Part shown: one piece after another, positions 27,794 through 36,886 of the stretch
Layout: every line of letters begins with the position of its first letter
How positions within the stretch are numbered: the first letter of the stretch is position 1
Source: Anaerolineae bacterium
GTDB taxonomy: Bacteria > Chloroflexota > Anaerolineae > Aggregatilineales > Aggregatilineaceae
DNA: 64,000 nt
Assembly: GCA_018432315.1 (NCBI GenBank)
Contig: JAHDLB010000019.1
Location: 117,709-181,708 of the forward strand
Direction: 5' to 3'
The notes under the pieces: model-generated
Seen by the model: the letters and a program-made list of their open reading frames with translations, nothing else
The model's database searches: none
What the model was told of the DNA's origin: nothing
Made by a program: the position numbers and the translations under genes

Positions 27794-28915
27794 ATGATCG
27801 CTTCGGAGATCGTTCTGGTAACTGGCGCTGCCGGGTTTGTCGGTGGCCGGATCGTTGAAGCGCTCTTTCTGAGCGATGCGGCAACGCCGCGCGCCGGGAT
27901 CAGGACATGGTCCAGCGCCGCACGAATCGCGCGCTTTCCGGTGGACCTCGTTCTGTGCGACATCATGAAACCCGAGCAGATCGAGCCGGCGATGGATGGG
28001 GTAAGCACGGTGGTGCATTGTGCCTATTCCGATGCGCGGGACGTGATCGTGCAAGGCACTAAAAACGTGTTGGAGGCCGCCCAGCGAGCCGGGGTCGAGC
28101 GGGTCGTCTTCATCAGCACCGCCGAGGTGTACGGGCATGATGTCGCCGGGATCGTCGATGAAACATTCCCCTGCCGGTACACGGGCTGGGAATACGCGGA
28201 CTCCAAGATCGATGCTGAGCGGCTGTGCTGGGAGTTCTGTGCAAAAGGGCTGCCCGTGACTGTCCTCAGGCCCTCGATCGTCTATGGCCCGTTTTGCCAG
28301 ACGTGGATCGCGGGGTTCGCCCGGCGTCTGCGCTCAGGCCAATGGGGCATCTTCCAACAATACGGCGACGGCATCTGCAACCTGGTCTATGTGGACGATT
28401 TGGTCTCCGCGACCTTCCTGGCAGCCCATCACAACGCAGCCACCGGCGAAGCATTCAATGTCAACGGCCCTGACATCATCACCTGGAATGAGTTTTTCCG
28501 CAGATTCAACACGGCGCTTGGACTGCCCGCGCTCCGAGAGATAAGCCCGGCCAGGTTACGGCTCAAGGCCAGCGTGATGGACCTGGCCCGGCTGTCGGCG
28601 GGCCGTGTCAGGCAGGTTGTTGGACCCGCTGCCGCAAAAACCGCCCGCCTGTTCCTGGATGCAGACCGGCGACAGGGCGTGAAAAAGACGCTGAAACGTG
28701 CGCAGCGTCACATGAAAGCCACCGCCAGCATGAGGGATATCGAGCGCCTTTACAGCCGGCGCGCGATCTACACAGCTTCAAAAGCTCAAGAAAAGCTGGG
28801 GTACCAACCGCGCTTTGACGCCGACCGCGGCCTGCAGCTCAGCGTGCAGTGGCTCGAACATCACTCTCTTGCCAGAAGCGGCGCGGCAGAGATCGAGGAG
28901 GCCGGACAGCCGTGA
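27794..28915 (+). CDS. NAD-dependent epimerase/dehydratase (extended SDR)
   Basis: A 373-residue extended short-chain dehydrogenase acting on a nucleotide sugar. The cofactor motif is VTGAAGFVGGRIVEAL, the serine region FISTAEVYG, and the catalytic Tyr-Lys pair is in WEYADSKIDAE (YxxxK). Downstream motifs RPSIVYGPF and NLVYVDDLVSA fit the family. An unusual Arg/Lys-rich helical stretch (about 245-320) precedes the C-terminal YQPRFD. It could be a 4-epimerase or dehydratase. GAGGGA precedes the ATG by seven bases, and its end overlaps the next gene as GTGA. Confidence 0.83.
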   Translation: MIASEIVLVTGAAGFVGGRIVEALFLSDAATPRAGIRTWSSAARIARFPVDLVLCDIMKPEQIEPAMDGVSTVVHCAYSDARDVIVQGTKNVLEAAQRAGVERVVFISTAEVYGHDVAGIVDETFPCRYTGWEYADSKIDAERLCWEFCAKGLPVTVLRPSIVYGPFCQTWIAGFARRLRSGQWGIFQQYGDGICNLVYVDDLVSATFLAAHHNAATGEAFNVNGPDIITWNEFFRRFNTALGLPALREISPARLRLKASVMDLARLSAGRVRQVVGPAAAKTARLFLDADRRQGVKKTLKRAQRHMKATASMRDIERLYSRRAIYTASKAQEKLGYQPRFDADRGLQLSVQWLEHHSLARSGAAEIEEAGQP

Positions 28916-29673
28916 TTCCGATCCTTCTCTACCACCAGATCGCCGATCTTCCCCGGCACCGGGATCCCAGGAATCTCGCTGTGTCGCCGGAGCTGTTCGA
29001 ACGGCAGATGGCTTATCTCCACCGGAACGGCTACCGGTGCATGCAGCTCAGCCAGGTTGTCCGGTCCATCATAGAGGGGCTGCCCCAGGTGAAAAAAGCG
29101 TTCGTGCTCACCTTCGATGATGGCTACAAGGACGTGTATTCGACCGTGTGGCCGATTCTGAGCGATTTCGGCTTCACCGCGACCATTTTCTTCGTAACGG
29201 GCTGTGCCGGTCGTGAGAGTGCTTGGGAAGGACAAAGCGGGTCGCTGGCAGCCCCCCTACTCTCGTGGTCGGATGCACGAGACATGAGCCGGGCCGGGTT
29301 AACGTTCGGCAGCCATACCATCACTCACCCTTACCTGACACGCCTCGAGCATGCTCAGGCGGCTCGCGAACTTCGCGAGTCCAGGCTCATGCTGCGGGAT
29401 CAATTGGATGTCGAGGTCGATCTGTTTTCGTACCCGTATTCCGCCTATACCCCGGCGGTTCAGCAGATGGTGGCGGACAGCGGCTATATCGCCGCCTGCG
29501 GTGGCGACCGGGGACGCTGGGGCCGTTTCAACCTGTGGCGCGCGCAGTGTACGGGCAAAGATAGCTGGTTGTCGTTCGCCTTCAAGGCGAGCGGGCAGTA
29601 CTACCGGTTCCTGCAATTGAAGCGACGCGTGCCCACGAGGCAATCGCCCCGCCATGCTGCAAGAACCAATTGA
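28912..29673 (+). CDS. Polysaccharide deacetylase (NodB-like)
   Basis: A 253-residue NodB/CE4-fold protein that could remove N-acetyl groups from the polymer or a precursor. The metal and catalytic motifs are present: FVLTFDDGYKD (Asp69, Asp70) and SHTITHPYL (His135, His139), followed by SYPYSAYTP. No signal peptide is seen. The start is GTG, overlapping the epimerase stop as GTGA, with GAGGAGG nine bases upstream; a longer frame from 28849 would lie within the epimerase gene. The motif spacing fits a working metal site. Confidence 0.85.
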   Translation: MIPILLYHQIADLPRHRDPRNLAVSPELFERQMAYLHRNGYRCMQLSQVVRSIIEGLPQVKKAFVLTFDDGYKDVYSTVWPILSDFGFTATIFFVTGCAGRESAWEGQSGSLAAPLLSWSDARDMSRAGLTFGSHTITHPYLTRLEHAQAARELRESRLMLRDQLDVEVDLFSYPYSAYTPAVQQMVADSGYIAACGGDRGRWGRFNLWRAQCTGKDSWLSFAFKASGQYYRFLQLKRRVPTRQSPRHAARTN

Positions 29674-29716
29674 CGCCGCACAGGATAGCGGCAGTTAGCG
29701 CGTAAAGGAGGCAGGG

Positions 29717-30712
29717 GTGACTGAACTGGCAGTGGTGCTGATCACGAAGAACCAGGCGTGGAATGTGTCCCGGCTGATCGAATCGGTTTTGAAACACACA
29801 TCGAGCGCCGCGTCGAGGGAGATCGTGTTGGTAGACTCCGCTTCCTCCGACGCCACGGTCGAGCGGGCGTGCGAATACCCAATCCGCGTGCTCCGTTTGA
29901 GCCCCGATCAGCGATTGACGGCTGCCGCCGGTCGCTATACCGGCTACAAACACACGACGGGAGACGCTGTGCTCTTCCTGGACGGCGATCACGAGCTGTG
30001 CCCGGGGTGGCTGGAAGTCGCGCTCGAGGAGCTTTGGCGCGATCCCAGTATCGGCGCCGTCGCCGGCGAGATCGTCGACCGGCCCAAATCAACCCGGCCC
30101 CATGACCCGCCCCCGGATCACCCCACCGGAAGCGACATACGGATCACCGAGGTGCGGCACGGCGGGCCGGCAGCCATCTACAAGCGATCGGTTCTGGAGC
30201 AAGTGGGGACGTTCAACCCTTATCTCTATTCGGACGAAGAGCCGGAGTTGTGTATCCGCATCCGCCATGCAGGTTACCGGGTGGTCCGGCTCAACCGGTG
30301 CGTGGTGTATCACTATACCGATCCCTCCGACAAGCTCTCAACGCTGGTCAGGCGGTGGAAGCGCAATCTGTATCTTGGTTCCGGTCAGAACATCCGTTAC
30401 CACGCGGGCACCGGCCTGTTGTGGCCCTATATCAGAGAGCGCGGACATGGGATCATCCCCGGCCTGGTCATCGTCGCGGAGCTGGCGAGCCTGGCGTGGG
30501 CCTTGTGCTTTCGCGAGGTGATCTGGTTCGCTCTCTTGAATGTGGCCGTCATAGCGACCGTCGTCGCCTACACCATTCGCAAACGCAGCGTCTACCGGAC
30601 GGCGCATAGCGTGCTCAAGCGCATGCTCACGCTGGGTGGGACGATAAAAGGATTCCTGCTCGAGCCGTTGGAACCCGAGAGTTATCCCGCAAACGTGATG
30701 GTCATCAAGTAG
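29717..30712 (+). CDS. Family 2 glycosyltransferase with membrane segments
   Basis: A 331-residue GT-A-fold glycosyltransferase that adds a sugar to the growing lipid-linked repeat unit. The N-terminus AVVLITKNQAWNVSRLIESV, the motif VLVDSASSDAT and the metal-binding DGDHE are typical, as is the acceptor-region FNPYLYSDEEPELCIR (ED-like motif). Two or three hydrophobic segments near 245-290 tie it to the membrane. It starts with GTG behind AAGGAGGCAGG. Donor and linkage are unknown. Confidence 0.85.
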   Translation: MTELAVVLITKNQAWNVSRLIESVLKHTSSAASREIVLVDSASSDATVERACEYPIRVLRLSPDQRLTAAAGRYTGYKHTTGDAVLFLDGDHELCPGWLEVALEELWRDPSIGAVAGEIVDRPKSTRPHDPPPDHPTGSDIRITEVRHGGPAAIYKRSVLEQVGTFNPYLYSDEEPELCIRIRHAGYRVVRLNRCVVYHYTDPSDKLSTLVRRWKRNLYLGSGQNIRYHAGTGLLWPYIRERGHGIIPGLVIVAELASLAWALCFREVIWFALLNVAVIATVVAYTIRKRSVYRTAHSVLKRMLTLGGTIKGFLLEPLEPESYPANVMVIK

Positions 30713-30762
30713 TCGAACAGGGGCCGGCTGGCACGCGCCACTGCCCTGTCAGGAGTGTTTCG

Positions 30763-32070
30763 GTGACTCAGGTTACTGCGAGGCGCCCAACCGCAAGCGA
30801 AGCGGCGCACGATCACCACACCCAGGTGACGCTGCGGCAGTTTCCGTATCCGTACCGGGCTGCGCTGGCGATTTGCAGCGACATCGACGAAACCGAAACG
30901 GCTGAGGAACTTCTCGAAATTCACCGCTTCCTGAACACCACACAGCCGACTTCGATGGGGAATGGAGTCGGGTTGGAGATCGGGAACAGCGTCTATTTTT
31001 ATGACGACAAGCGCGAAGTCTCGTACTTCACGCACGGCGAGCGTACCAGGGGCTTGATCGTCGACCTGATTCAGGCGGGGTACATCGACTGCCTGCATTC
31101 GTATGGCGACGCGGCTTTCAGCCGGGATCAGATCGTGCGCGCGCTGGATGTTCTGTACGGCCTCGACTGCAAGCTCGACGTATGGACCAATCACTACGGG
31201 GCGCCCAGTAATCTGAGCCACAAGTTCGAGTACTTCTTCGGCGCGTGTCAGGGCGATGTACCCGGCGCAGAAGTCTATCACGCCGACATTACCCTGGAAT
31301 ATGGCATACGTTTTGCCTGGGTTGGCGCGTCAACGCGTCTCGTCGGGCAATCGCCCCACAAGCATGCGCCCTTGTCTTCGACTGTTTTCGACCGGCGGTA
31401 CCCGCTGCAATCATGCGTCAGCGTCGCCAAAGAGATGCGCAAGAGACTTCTCGGCAGGTGGGGTGATGACCGTTTCGTCATGCTCAGCCGCAGCCGGCTC
31501 ATGCAGCCTCTGTCGCTGAGAGATGGGCGGACGGTGCACGAGTTCATCCGGTACTGCAACCATCCCGTCAGCGTGTCTCAGGGAGCCACCTCGCGGGGAT
31601 TGGCCTACGCGATCTCGGCGCGCGCCCTGGCGCATCTGAAAGCGGTTCAGGGATACATGGTCGTGTACGCCCATCTTGGCAAGAACAAGGACTGCGGCCA
31701 CGTCATCGCTCACGAGACTCAGCAGGCGCTGCGAAACCTGGCACGCGAGCACGAGGCCGGAAACATCTATGTGACGACGACGTCCAGGCTCCTCAATTAC
31801 CATCACGCCTGTCAATACCTGGTGTGGTCCCACCGGCAGGTGCAGGGGCGGATCGAGATTTTCATCGATCCGCCCGGCGATCCGGCAGTGAACGGCTGGC
31901 CCGTGACGCCCCGACAGCTCCAGGGACTTACCTTCTACGTTCCCGATCGGAACGCCGCAGCAGTCTACCTGCAAGGGGTTGAGCTGAAGGCGCTTCAACG
32001 CAACCCTGCCGATCACACCGGTTCGGAGAGCGTGACCATTCCGCTCAGCCGCCTGTGTTTCCCTTATTAA
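30763..32070 (+). CDS. Protein with deacetylase-like N-terminal motifs
   Basis: I do not recognise a named family for this 435-residue protein. Its N-terminal half looks like a degenerate NodB-type barrel: AALAICSDIDET (Asp40, Asp42), DCLHSYGD (His112) and DVWTNHYG (His144) sit where polysaccharide deacetylases place metal and catalytic residues. The C-terminal ~90 residues are beta-rich (IEIFIDPPGDPAVNGW). No signal peptide is visible. It lies between a GT2 gene and an alpha/alpha-toroid protein in the polysaccharide locus. GTG start with AGGAG eight bases upstream. It may deacetylate or hydrolyse the polymer or its precursor, by inference only. Confidence 0.55.
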   Translation: MTQVTARRPTASEAAHDHHTQVTLRQFPYPYRAALAICSDIDETETAEELLEIHRFLNTTQPTSMGNGVGLEIGNSVYFYDDKREVSYFTHGERTRGLIVDLIQAGYIDCLHSYGDAAFSRDQIVRALDVLYGLDCKLDVWTNHYGAPSNLSHKFEYFFGACQGDVPGAEVYHADITLEYGIRFAWVGASTRLVGQSPHKHAPLSSTVFDRRYPLQSCVSVAKEMRKRLLGRWGDDRFVMLSRSRLMQPLSLRDGRTVHEFIRYCNHPVSVSQGATSRGLAYAISARALAHLKAVQGYMVVYAHLGKNKDCGHVIAHETQQALRNLAREHEAGNIYVTTTSRLLNYHHACQYLVWSHRQVQGRIEIFIDPPGDPAVNGWPVTPRQLQGLTFYVPDRNAAAVYLQGVELKALQRNPADHTGSESVTIPLSRLCFPY

Positions 32071-32118
32071 GCGGGAGGTCCGGTATGGCACGAGGCCGCA
32101 CGACACTTCGAGGGAGCG

Positions 32119-33276
32119 ATGATGATACCGGCTGACACACTGTTCGAAGCAGCGAAGCGCCTGCACGGGCACCTGCTCAAGACATCATGGGATGGCCGGG
32201 CGCTGGTGGGGCCCGATTCCGGCGTCCGGTTCAACGCTCGCGTGGGGCGGTTCGTCAAGAGCTACCTGAGAGCCTTTCCCTGGACGGACAACCGCATTTA
32301 CATGCAGGCGCAGGGATACTGGATTCTCGACAACTGGCGCATGTTCGAGTTGAGCGGTGACGAGCGCTACCAGGATATCGCCCTCGCCTGTTCACACTAT
32401 GTCCTGACAGCCCAGCGCCCAGCCGGATATTGGGCGTATCCCGATCCGGAATGGCGTAACAGGATCGCCACCGTGGAGGGTGACTTCGGCTGCCTGGGAC
32501 TCCTGGAGAGCTACCAGCAGACCGGGCAGGACGCCCTATTGGCGGGCGCGCAAAAGTGGCACCGGTACCTGATCGACGACGTGGGCTTTCAAGCCAGCGA
32601 CGGCATGTTGGCCGTCAACTACTTCGCGAACGTGCGCGGCAGCAAAGTGCCCAACAACACGACGCTCACGCTGCTCACGCTCGCCCGGCTGGCTGGCGTC
32701 ACGCAGGACGCCCAGGTTCTGACGCCCTGCGCGGGGATGGTTGCCTGGCTCAACGAGGTGCAGCTGGAGAGCGGCGAGCTGCCGTATGCCGTCGCCGCCT
32801 CGCCGGATGGGCGGGATCGCGCTCATTTCCTGTGTTACCAGTACAACGCGTTCGAACTTCTCGACCTGGTCGAATACTACCAGCTCACCCGCGATGGGGC
32901 GATCGTCCCGGTGGTGGAAAAACTCGCTGCCTTCGTCGCCAGCGGAGTCACGGAGTCCGGGGCGGCGTCCTACGACTGCGAGCATCAAACGCCCGAAGTC
33001 ACCTACTATGCCGCGGCGTTGGCGGCAGCGCTCAGCCAGGCGACCTCGCTGGGCGCGGGCGATTATCGCGCCCTGGCCGATCGCGGCTATCGCTGGATCC
33101 TGGGGCAGCAAAAGCCTGACGGGGGCTTCAGATTCCATTCGCGCGCCAACTACAGCTTCCTGTCAGACCGGCGGGCTTATCCGCGAAATCTGGCCATGAT
33201 TCTCGCGCACCTATTGATCGAGGTGCAGGCACAGCGGACGCCGATAACCGGCGGCGCACAGGCAGACAAAGGCTGA
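32119..33276 (+). CDS. Alpha/alpha-toroid protein of polysaccharide locus
   Basis: A 385-residue protein without signal peptide and without a family I can name. It is rich in paired helices with repeated aromatic and Gly-Asp elements (IYMQAQGYWILDNWRMFEL, GYWAYPDPEWRN, GDFGCLGLLESYQQTGQD, YRWILGQQKPDGGFRFHS). This is the pattern of six-hairpin toroids such as uronate hydrolases, lyases or terpene-cyclase-like folds. The locus also encodes a GDP-mannose dehydrogenase and a heparinase-type lyase, so an enzyme acting on a uronate polymer is one option. ATG at 32119 or 32122 after GAGGGAG. Function is open. Confidence 0.5.
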   Translation: MMIPADTLFEAAKRLHGHLLKTSWDGRALVGPDSGVRFNARVGRFVKSYLRAFPWTDNRIYMQAQGYWILDNWRMFELSGDERYQDIALACSHYVLTAQRPAGYWAYPDPEWRNRIATVEGDFGCLGLLESYQQTGQDALLAGAQKWHRYLIDDVGFQASDGMLAVNYFANVRGSKVPNNTTLTLLTLARLAGVTQDAQVLTPCAGMVAWLNEVQLESGELPYAVAASPDGRDRAHFLCYQYNAFELLDLVEYYQLTRDGAIVPVVEKLAAFVASGVTESGAASYDCEHQTPEVTYYAAALAAALSQATSLGAGDYRALADRGYRWILGQQKPDGGFRFHSRANYSFLSDRRAYPRNLAMILAHLLIEVQAQRTPITGGAQADKG

Positions 33277-33282
33277 TCACCG

Positions 33283-34314
33283 ATGCGGATTCTGTTCGTG
33301 ACCAACGAGTATCCCACAGATGATGTCCCCGGAGCCAGCCCTTGCGTCCGGCAGCAGCAGCACGCCATCGAAGCGTTAGGCTACGACGTGGATGTGTTCA
33401 TCATCGACAGGATGGCAAGCAAGCTGAATTACCTGAAAGCCGCGCTGCGCATCTTCTGGTTGTCACAGATCAGGCATCGCTACGACATCATCCACGCGCA
33501 TTACGGGTACATCTGCGGTCTCGCCGCCCGCATGCAATATCGCGCCCCGGTGGTCGTGACGTTCCGAGGCTCCGATGTGCTGCGCGAGCGCGAACGGTTG
33601 GTGAGCCGGCTGCTGGCCGGGACGGTCGATCAGTCGATCGTGATGACCGAACAGATGAGGCAGCTATTAGGCCGCAGCAATGCGCTGACGATTCCCTATG
33701 GAATCGACCTCGAACTCTTCAAACCAGGTCCGCAGTCTGAGGCCCGGCGCGCGTTAGGGTTGCCGCCGGACCCTCCGCTGATCTTGTTTCCGTACAACCC
33801 CCAACGCATGATCAAACGCTTCTATCTGGTGGAACAGGCGGCGGCCATCCTCGGCAAGGAATTCCCCGAACTCCGGGTAATAGCCATCCACCAGCAGCCA
33901 CACGAGCAGGTCGCCCGCTATATGAATGCATGCGATGCCATGGTGCTGACGTCTCTTCGCGAAGGCGCCCCGGTAGCCATCAGAGAAGCGATGGCCTGCA
34001 ACCTGCCAATTGTCTCGGTGGACGCCGGCGATGTGGCCGCTGTGATTCAGGGAACAGATGACTGCTATATCGTTCGCCCCGATCCGGAAGATATCGCCGC
34101 CAAGCTGGCGCTTGTCTTGCGCGCCAGGCGGCGGACCAACGGGCGACGTATGGCAGAGACGATGGGTTTGTTGCCGGCGGCGGCATCTGTTGCCGCAATT
34201 TACGACGAGCTCGCACGCAAAAAATCGCAGCGAGTGCCCCTCACGGAAAAAATGCGGAGCCGGATGAAGCACTGGCTGAGAAGCGCCAGCGATCAGATGA
34301 AGGAGCGCTTATGA
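33283..34314 (+). CDS. Family 4 glycosyltransferase
   Basis: A 343-residue GT-B-fold retaining glycosyltransferase. The N-terminus MRILFVTNEYPTDDVPGAS, HAHYGYICGLAA, VVVTFRGSD and IPYGIDLELFKPG are typical. The donor-site motif appears as TSLREGAPVAIREAMACNLPIV (EX7E type), after LILFPYNPQRMIKRF, which is a slightly unusual donor loop. It probably adds one sugar to the lipid-linked repeat on the cytoplasmic side. Its stop overlaps the GDP-mannose dehydrogenase ATG by four bases. Confidence 0.86.
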   Translation: MRILFVTNEYPTDDVPGASPCVRQQQHAIEALGYDVDVFIIDRMASKLNYLKAALRIFWLSQIRHRYDIIHAHYGYICGLAARMQYRAPVVVTFRGSDVLRERERLVSRLLAGTVDQSIVMTEQMRQLLGRSNALTIPYGIDLELFKPGPQSEARRALGLPPDPPLILFPYNPQRMIKRFYLVEQAAAILGKEFPELRVIAIHQQPHEQVARYMNACDAMVLTSLREGAPVAIREAMACNLPIVSVDAGDVAAVIQGTDDCYIVRPDPEDIAAKLALVLRARRRTNGRRMAETMGLLPAAASVAAIYDELARKKSQRVPLTEKMRSRMKHWLRSASDQMKERL

Positions 34315-35627
34315 GAGTCAGCATCTTTGGTCTGGGATATGTGGGGTGTGTTTCCGCCGCGTGTTTAGCCCAGGACGGACACACCGTCATCGGTGTCGAC
34401 ATCGATCCGTTCAAGGTGAGCCAGATCCAGGCGGAACGCTCGCCGGTCATAGAGCCTGGCCTGGACGAGCTGGTACGGGAAGGCCTACGCTCTGGCAGGC
34501 TGCGGGCCATGCACGACAGCTATGAAGCGGTGCTCAACAGCGATGTCAGCCTGATCTGCGTGGGCACGCCCAGCAGTGAGAACGGCCGTCTCAAGCTGGA
34601 CTACGTCGAGAAGGTCAGCGCCGAAATTGGCCGGGCACTGGCCCTCAAACAGACGTATCACGTCGTAGTCGTCCGCAGCACGGTGCTCCCCGGAACCGTA
34701 CAGGATCGCGTCATCCCTGTTCTGAAGCAGCATTCGGGGCGATGCCCCGGCGCCGATTTCGGGGTGAGCATGAATCCGGAGTTTCTGCGCGAAGGCTGCG
34801 CGATCCACGACTATTTTCACCCGAGCCATATCGTCATCGGCGAAATCGACTCGCGCAGCGGCGATGTGGTCGAGGCTTTGTATACCTCGGTCGATGCGCG
34901 CGTTATTCGCACGACTCTGCCCGTCGCCGAAATGGTGAAATACGTCAACAACGCATTTCACGCGCTGAAAGTTGCGTTTGCCAACGAGGTCGGCAATTTG
35001 TGCAAGGCACAGGGCCTTGATGGTCAGGAAGTGATGGCGATTTTCGTCCAGGATCAGCGGCTGAACCTCTCGCCTGCCTATCTACGCCCAGGCTTTGCTT
35101 TTGGCGGATCGTGCCTGCCGAAGGATCTGCGCGCCCTGAACTACCGGGCCAAAGAGCTGGATCTCAGCCTGCCGGTGATGGATGCCATCCTGGACAGCAA
35201 CGAAAAGCAGGTCCAGCTTGGGATCAAGATGATCGAGAGAACGGGAAAGCAAAAGATCGGGATCCTGGGGCTGAGCTTCAAAGCCGGAACGGACGACATC
35301 CGCGAAAGCCCCATCGTGCCCCTGGTCGAGACCCTGGTTGGCAGAGGGTATCAGGTCAGCATCTACGATGAGACGGTCGTGCCGGATCAGTTGATCGGGG
35401 CCAACCGCGCTTTTTTGGAGCGCGGGATTCCGCACATCGCCTCGTTGATGCGTTCCTCGGTCGACGAGGTAGTCGACGAGGCCGAAACCGTGGTGATCGC
35501 CAACGACAGTGCAACCTATCGCGCGGTCGCCGAACGCGCGCGCCAAGGCCAGATCCTGATCGATTTCATCGGCATCGCCAAGCGCAACGATCGAATGAGG
35601 GCGCGGTATGAGGGAATCTGCTGGTAG
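34311..35627 (+). CDS. algD: GDP-mannose 6-dehydrogenase, AlgD-like
   Basis: A 438-residue nucleotide-sugar dehydrogenase making a uronic acid donor by two NAD-dependent oxidations. The Rossmann motif is IFGLGYVGCVSAACLA. The active-site string FAFGGSCLPKDLRAL puts the catalytic cysteine at Cys268, the same number as in Pseudomonas AlgD. VRSTVLPGTV, MNPEFLREG and FKAGTDDIRESP also fit the GDP-mannose subgroup better than UDP-glucose dehydrogenases. It would supply GDP-mannuronate to the polymer. AAGGAG precedes the ATG. UDP-GlcNAc or UDP-glucose specificity cannot be fully excluded. Confidence 0.82.
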   Translation: MRVSIFGLGYVGCVSAACLAQDGHTVIGVDIDPFKVSQIQAERSPVIEPGLDELVREGLRSGRLRAMHDSYEAVLNSDVSLICVGTPSSENGRLKLDYVEKVSAEIGRALALKQTYHVVVVRSTVLPGTVQDRVIPVLKQHSGRCPGADFGVSMNPEFLREGCAIHDYFHPSHIVIGEIDSRSGDVVEALYTSVDARVIRTTLPVAEMVKYVNNAFHALKVAFANEVGNLCKAQGLDGQEVMAIFVQDQRLNLSPAYLRPGFAFGGSCLPKDLRALNYRAKELDLSLPVMDAILDSNEKQVQLGIKMIERTGKQKIGILGLSFKAGTDDIRESPIVPLVETLVGRGYQVSIYDETVVPDQLIGANRAFLERGIPHIASLMRSSVDEVVDEAETVVIANDSATYRAVAERARQGQILIDFIGIAKRNDRMRARYEGICW

Positions 35628-36849
35628 CCACGTGTTGATGCTGCTCGAAAACGACCATTATCCGCAGGACTCGCGGGTATGCTGCGAGGCGGTCACGCTG
35701 GTATCGGCAGGATACCGGGTATCGGTCGTCTGCCCCAAAGGCTCCTGCCAGCGCTGGCAGGAGACAATCAACGGCGTGCGCGTTTACCGCTATCCTGCGC
35801 CACCGGATGGCAGTGGCTTCCTGACCTACCTGTGGGAATACGGCTATTGCCTGGTCGCATCATTCGCGCTGTCGATTCTGGTGTGCTCGCGGCACAGAAT
35901 CGACACGATCCACGCTCACAACCCGCCGGACATCTTCGTCCTGATCGCCGTCTTCTACAAACTGTTCGGCACGCGGTTCGTATTCGACCATCACGATCTG
36001 GCGCCTGAGATGTACTATGCTCGTTTTGGGAACAAAGGTCGCCGGCCCGTCTACCGGGCGCTGGTCGTCTTCGAGAGACTCTCGTGCCGGGTTGCCGACC
36101 GCGTGATTGCCACGAACCAGTCTTATAAAACCGTCGAGATGGAGCGCGATCGCGTGCCAGACCAGCGCATCACTATTGTGCGCAATGGCCCTGACCTCGC
36201 CCGCCTCCAGCCGGTGGAGCCCGATTCGGACCTCCCCCAGAAGGCCGGCACGATAATCGGCTACGTCGGCACGATGGGCTTTCAGGACGGGATCGATTAC
36301 TTCCTGCGAGCCATTCGGCACCTGGTTCGCGACCTGGGCCGGACCGATATTTTCTGCGTGCTGATCGGTAAAGGGGATGCCTGGCGCAGCTTACAAGCCT
36401 ACGCCAGGGAGCTTGACATAAGCAGCTACGTCTGGTTCACCGGGCGAATCTCGGATGAAGACCTGCTGCGTTACCTGTCCGCCGCCGACATCTGCGTCGA
36501 TCCCGATCCAGCCAATCCCTTCAATGATCGTTCCACCATGATCAAGATGATGGAATACATGGCGCTGGGTAAACCCATTGTAGCCTTCGACCTTCCCGAG
36601 CACCGGGTAACCGCGCAAGACGCAGCGGTTTATGCCCGGCCCAACGACGAGCTCGACTTCGCCAGGAACATCGCGTGGCTGATGGATCATCCAGAGCAGC
36701 GGCGAGAACGTGGCCGCAAAGGCCGAGAACGGGTCGAGACCAGTCTTGCCTGGCCCCACCAGGCAAGCAACCTGCTGGAAGTCTACCGTTCCCTCGACGC
36801 GCAGCCCACCCGGAAACGATGGGGGTTCTTGCGCAGGAAATCTCTATGA
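35608..36849 (+). CDS. Family 4 glycosyltransferase
   Basis: A 413-residue GT-B glycosyltransferase overlapping the dehydrogenase end by 20 bases. It begins HVLMLLENDHYPQDSRV and contains IHAHNPPDIFVLIAVFY, FVFDHHDLAPEMYYARFG, YVGTMGFQDGIDYFLRAI and DPANPFNDRSTMIKMMEYMA (donor-site region). A hydrophobic segment near residues 72-92 may anchor it to the membrane. It belongs to the group of GT4 enzymes often found with exopolysaccharide and uronate genes. Being next to the GDP-mannose dehydrogenase makes it a candidate uronosyltransferase, but that is only positional evidence. Confidence 0.85.
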   Translation: MRESAGSHVLMLLENDHYPQDSRVCCEAVTLVSAGYRVSVVCPKGSCQRWQETINGVRVYRYPAPPDGSGFLTYLWEYGYCLVASFALSILVCSRHRIDTIHAHNPPDIFVLIAVFYKLFGTRFVFDHHDLAPEMYYARFGNKGRRPVYRALVVFERLSCRVADRVIATNQSYKTVEMERDRVPDQRITIVRNGPDLARLQPVEPDSDLPQKAGTIIGYVGTMGFQDGIDYFLRAIRHLVRDLGRTDIFCVLIGKGDAWRSLQAYARELDISSYVWFTGRISDEDLLRYLSAADICVDPDPANPFNDRSTMIKMMEYMALGKPIVAFDLPEHRVTAQDAAVYARPNDELDFARNIAWLMDHPEQRRERGRKGRERVETSLAWPHQASNLLEVYRSLDAQPTRKRWGFLRRKSL

Positions 36850-36886
36850 CGGTTTCTGATCGAGCAAAAAAGGCGCGGACCGGTAA

